Assembly (NCBI GenBank): GCA_024331045.1
Contig: JANDJC010000027.1
Location: 1-37,096, forward strand
Reading direction: 5' to 3'
DNA: 37,096 nt
Source: Nitrospira sp.
Lineage (GTDB): Bacteria > Nitrospirota > Nitrospiria > Nitrospirales > Nitrospiraceae
Shown: one piece after another, positions 33,901 through 37,096 of the stretch
Layout of the letters: each line of letters opens with the position of its first letter
Numbering within the stretch: position 1 is the stretch's first letter
Notes under the pieces: model-generated
What the model was told of the DNA's origin: nothing
Database searches by the model: none
What the model saw: the letters and a program-made list of their open reading frames with translations, nothing else
Translations under genes and position numbers: made by a program

Positions 33901-34248
33901 GTGGCCGGGAATGCTTTAAAAGTGGAAGAGTCCACGTGGGATGCCGAGATTCTCAACGCAACTGAGCTCGTCATGGTCGATTTTTGGGCGGTGTGGTGTG
34001 GCCCTTGTCAAATGGTTGCGCCGATCGTCGATGAATTGGCCGAAGAGTATGCCGGTAAGCTCAAGGTCCGCAAGCTCAATACAGATGAGAATCCAGAGAT
34101 CGCTGGTCGCTACCAGGTGATGAGCATTCCCACCATCATGTTCTTTAAAGACGGCCAACCGGTCGAAAAGTTGGTGGGAGCGCGGCCCAAACGACAATTT
34201 AAGGAAGTTATCGACTCGCTGCTTGCCAAATATGCCAGCACCGCCTAA
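33901..34248 (+). CDS. trxA: Thioredoxin
   Basis: 115 residues with the redox site W32-C33-G34-P35-C36 ([20 protein letters not shown]) and the cis-proline loop [20 protein letters not shown]. It is a general cytoplasmic disulfide reductase; no signal peptide is present. The GTG start at 33901 is supported by AAGGAGGAAAT directly upstream. It has its own promoter, follows lptD and is followed by recN after 20 bases. Confidence 0.95.
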   Translation: MAGNALKVEESTWDAEILNATELVMVDFWAVWCGPCQMVAPIVDELAEEYAGKLKVRKLNTDENPEIAGRYQVMSIPTIMFFKDGQPVEKLVGARPKRQFKEVIDSLLAKYASTA

Positions 34249-34268
34249 GCGGTGCGACCGCCGCAGCC

Positions 34269-35948
34269 ATGTTGACCGCGCTGCGCATCTCCAATTTTGC
34301 CATTCTCGAACAGCTTGAGATCACAATTGAGCCGGGGTTTACCGTTCTCACGGGAGAGACTGGTGCCGGCAAGTCTCTACTGATTGATGCTATCGAGCTG
34401 CTCGTGGGGGGACGGGCTTCCAGCGATCAGATTCGGTTTGGCGAGGAAGAAGCCACGGTGGAAGCGGTGTTCGAGATTCCTCCGGATCTTCCTCTGCTCA
34501 CCACCTTGCGCGAGCAAGGGGTTTTGGGTGCAGCGGAGCACCAACTCGTGGTGCGACGCATAATTAGCAGGTCCGGGCGGAATCGGGTCTATCTTAATGG
34601 AGTGATGAGCCCGGTTCATGCGTTGGAAGTATTAGGAGGAACGCTTGTCGATATTCACGGTCAGCATGACCAACAGTCGCTGTTGCGTCCAGCACTGCAA
34701 TTAGAAGTTCTCGATGCCTTCGGTCGCCTTCAGCCGTTGCGGAATCGATACGAAGAACAGTATCGAGAGTGGATGCACCTGCGGCAAGTTCGAGAAACCC
34801 TGGTCGCCAAGGTGCAAGAGGCCTCCCAGCGCGAGGACTATCTGACGTTTCAACAGCGGGAATTGGAGGAGGCGGCGTTGCGTGTGGACGAGGAGGAACT
34901 GTTACAGTCCGAACGCCGACGTCTGGGGGCCATTCACCGGCTGAGCGAACTGACGGCAGAGGCTCAGGGCAGTCTAGTGGAACGAGGCGGGGGGGTCTTA
35001 CCGATCTTGGCGGTGGCGGAGCGGGCTCTCGGCGAAATGGCCAAGCTGGATGACGCGCTGCAGGAGCCCTTTCGTTTGCTTTCCGAAGCGAAGGTGCTTG
35101 TCCGGGAAGTAGCGGATCGTTTGCGGGACTATGCGAGTCGGTTGGAAGCTGATCCTGGACGGTTGGCCGCCATTGAAGATCGGCTGGCATTGATTCAACG
35201 ACTCAAGAAAAAATACGGTGGCACGGTGGAAGCGGTGGTGGAGGCCCAGCGTCGGATTCGGGAAGAATTGGCGCATCTGCACCATGCCGACGATCAGCTC
35301 GTTCAGTGCGATCGCCAAGTTCATGAACGACGGGTGCAGGTGGTACAACTCGCTGATGAATTGAGCCAAAAGCGAAGGGAGACCGCGAGGCGAATGACCC
35401 ACAGCGTCCGTCAGGAGCTGGACGCGTTGAAGATGGGGGACGCTGAGTTTCGTATTGAGCTTCAGTCATCGGAGCAGCATGACGCTTACGGTGTAGAAGG
35501 GCGGGATCGCGTCGAGTTTCTTTTTTCCGCCAATAAAGGTGAACCCCCCAAACCGCTGTCACGAATAGCGTCAGGGGGGGAATTGTCGAGAGTGATGCTG
35601 GCACTGAAGTCCGCGCTTGCCGGCGTCGATCGAGTGCCGGTCATCATTTTTGACGAAATCGACGCGGGGGTCGGCGGAGCAGCCGCCGGAGCGATCGGGC
35701 GGCGACTCAAGGCCTTGGGCCGTTGCCATCAAGTCCTCTGTGTGACCCATTTGCCGCAAGTGGCGTCCCAAGCGGATCATCACTGGTGTCTTGAGAAAGC
35801 GGTGGTGAACGGTCGGACGACGACGGTGGTACGTTTGCTCAAGGGCAACAGTCGCGAGAGGGAAATTGCCCGCATGCTTGCCGGTGATGCGATTACGAAG
35901 AAGGTCAGGGCAACCGCGGCGGAGCTGATCAGTGGCGCTAACGAGTAA
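34269..35948 (+). CDS. recN: DNA repair protein RecN
   Basis: 559 residues, an SMC-like ATPase. The N-terminal head has Walker A GETGAGKSLLIDAIELLVGG (residues 29-48) and IHGQHDQQSLLRP. Two antiparallel coiled-coil arms (about 160-370) flank the middle. The C-terminal head has the signature SRIASGGELSRVMLALKSAL, Walker B VPVIIFDEIDAGVGG and CVTHLPQVASQADHHW. RecN organises DNA ends in double-strand break repair. No SOS box is evident upstream. Its end overlaps the convergent response-regulator gene by 11 bases. Confidence 0.96.
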   Translation: MLTALRISNFAILEQLEITIEPGFTVLTGETGAGKSLLIDAIELLVGGRASSDQIRFGEEEATVEAVFEIPPDLPLLTTLREQGVLGAAEHQLVVRRIISRSGRNRVYLNGVMSPVHALEVLGGTLVDIHGQHDQQSLLRPALQLEVLDAFGRLQPLRNRYEEQYREWMHLRQVRETLVAKVQEASQREDYLTFQQRELEEAALRVDEEELLQSERRRLGAIHRLSELTAEAQGSLVERGGGVLPILAVAERALGEMAKLDDALQEPFRLLSEAKVLVREVADRLRDYASRLEADPGRLAAIEDRLALIQRLKKKYGGTVEAVVEAQRRIREELAHLHHADDQLVQCDRQVHERRVQVVQLADELSQKRRETARRMTHSVRQELDALKMGDAEFRIELQSSEQHDAYGVEGRDRVEFLFSANKGEPPKPLSRIASGGELSRVMLALKSALAGVDRVPVIIFDEIDAGVGGAAAGAIGRRLKALGRCHQVLCVTHLPQVASQADHHWCLEKAVVNGRTTTVVRLLKGNSREREIARMLAGDAITKKVRATAAELISGANE

Positions 35949-37096
35949 TCAGGGATGTTGGTAAAGGGAGGACGTTCTGGTTGGTGAACGGTGAAGTTGC
36001 CAGCGGAGGGAGTGCGGCTCTTGAGGAAGCCAGGATGGTAACAAAAAGTTCGACTAGCGCCGGATCAAACAGCGAGTGTGATTCTTTCGAGAGGCGGCGG
36101 GCAGCTTCCTCAATGGTCAAAGACTCCCGCTCGTCTGGGGCCATCGTCCAGTCGTCAAAAGCCTCCGCAATGCTGACCATGCGAGCCAACGCAGGGATTT
36201 CTTCGCCCCGCCGTCCGTGGGGATAGCCGGTGCCGTCCCATCGTTCGTGATGGCAGGCAACAATGTTTATGACTTCTGCCGGAAGCTCCAGGGAATGAAG
36301 AAGTGCCGCCCCCCGAAGCGGGTGTTGCGTCTCGACTGCTGTGAGGCAACTCCAGTGGGTGTGCTGGTCAACCCGCTGAGGGCATGGAGGATGAATCTTG
36401 CCGATGTCGTGCAAGAACGCGCCTACCGTCAGGTGCTCGTGAAGCTGAGGCTCGAGGCGAAGCTGGTTCCCCATTAAACCGGCATAAAAGCTGACCCGGC
36501 ACGAATGATTCCATAATCGATGATCGAGGGCTTCCAGTATATCCGAGAGAAGAAGCGGCCACTGTGGCCTGTCAGGGGGAGTCGCTGGGTGTGACGGAGC
36601 AGCGGCAAGAAATGCGCCGTACGCTTCTCTGAACGTTTGCCAGACTGTCGTGGCGCCATTGAACTGCCATAGATCTGGAGAGGAGCGAAGAGCGGATCGA
36701 ATAAAGTCCAGACGCTGTTTTTTCTGCACCGTTTGGGTGATGAGCGTCGTCAGCTCGTTGGTGTTGAAGGGCTTCAGCAGGTATCCCGCCGCTCCCTGAT
36801 GCAGGCTTTCTGTTGCTGATTTGAGACAGCCGTGTCCTGTGATGATAATTACCTCGACGTCAGCATGACGTTGCTTGATGTCCCGCAACAGATCGAGACC
36901 AGATTTGTCCGGCAGTCGTTGATCGAGTGTCACAAGGTCAACCGGCTGCGTGCCGAGGATGTGGAGTGCCGTGGCGGCGTTTTCTGCGACACAAATGTGA
37001 AAATTTTGACGGAGCAGGAGTTTCAAAGCCTCACGAGGGCCTGTTTCATCGTCTACGATCAAAACCGTGGATTGTTGCCGATGGTTTTCTACTGAC
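35938..37096 (-). CDS. Response regulator with HD-GYP phosphodiesterase-type output domain (5' end beyond window)
   Basis: The frame is open to the right edge (STVLIVDDETGPREALKLLL), so the true start lies beyond 37096. A TTG at 37062 would be too late, because the first beta strand precedes it. The receiver domain has the acidic pair DDE, the phosphoacceptor in DLVTLDQRLPDKSG and the lysine in YLLKPFN. After a helical linker with little similarity, the output has HD in GAFLHDIGKIHPP, then ACHHERWDGTGYPHGRRGEE and RMVSIAEAFDDWT. This is an HD-GYP domain with GYP intact, expected to hydrolyse c-di-GMP. Its stop lies inside the recN 3' end (convergent overlap of 11 bases). Confidence 0.9.
   Translation of the reverse strand, partial: SVENHRQQSTVLIVDDETGPREALKLLLRQNFHICVAENAATALHILGTQPVDLVTLDQRLPDKSGLDLLRDIKQRHADVEVIIITGHGCLKSATESLHQGAAGYLLKPFNTNELTTLITQTVQKKQRLDFIRSALRSSPDLWQFNGATTVWQTFREAYGAFLAAAPSHPATPPDRPQWPLLLSDILEALDHRLWNHSCRVSFYAGLMGNQLRLEPQLHEHLTVGAFLHDIGKIHPPCPQRVDQHTHWSCLTAVETQHPLRGAALLHSLELPAEVINIVACHHERWDGTGYPHGRRGEEIPALARMVSIAEAFDDWTMAPDERESLTIEEAARRLSKESHSLFDPALVELFVTILASSRAALPPLATSPFTNQNVLPLPTSLITR

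Overview
The window looks like chromosomal DNA of a GC-rich, Gram-negative bacterium. Outer-membrane biogenesis genes are present (lptD, a Skp/OmpH-type chaperone), together with bacterial accD, folC, serS and recN. The gene content and protein style recall Nitrospira and related Nitrospirota. That is an inference from gene content; no rRNA is present to prove it.

Region 1 (1-5840, minus strand) is a decayed restriction-modification/defence island. It holds the 5' part of an hsdM that runs off the left edge, a truncated rhuM, chimeric pieces of hsdR and hsdS, a broken DUF4258 gene, the 3' part of a second hsdM, the first ~57 codons of a helicase-like gene, and an adenine-methyltransferase pseudogene that has lost its catalytic middle. 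Within this wreckage are two apparently intact units. One is a HepT/MntA toxin-antitoxin pair. The other is a REP-associated Y1 transposase (RAYT), surrounded and even interrupted in frame by GTAGGGG...CCCCTAC palindromes.

Region 2 (6009-14529, plus strand) is the most novel part. A near-consensus sigma70 promoter precedes eight co-oriented genes, of which the first five are tightly packed or overlapping. They encode a small conserved protein, a MutL/GlmL-type ASKHA ATPase without any B12 mutase nearby, a barrel-sandwich/KOW-like protein, a DUF6754 membrane protein, three further membrane proteins, and a MEMO1-family protein whose expected metal-site residues are largely replaced. I read this as an uncharacterised envelope-associated system.

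Region 3 (14652-22106, minus strand) holds a cyclophilin, an MFS transporter, a periplasmic FKBP, tRNA-Ser(GCU), a zinc-ribbon protein, a PilZ-like protein, a membrane-anchored protein, tRNA-Ser(UGA) and serS, so seryl-tRNA synthetase and two of its substrates lie together.

Region 4 (22302-25614) has a PA0069-type radical SAM gene on the plus strand, then minus-strand genes for a Skp-like chaperone, a hypothetical protein, and a conserved pair ending in DUF5674.

Region 5 (25886-35948, plus strand) begins with a promoter and moaC, a moaD-moaE fusion and moaA (molybdenum cofactor synthesis). A NicO-type nickel/cobalt transporter, accD, folC, lptD, trxA (with its own promoter) and recN follow. 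A response regulator with an HD-GYP output domain, on the minus strand, overlaps the end of recN and leaves the window at the right edge.
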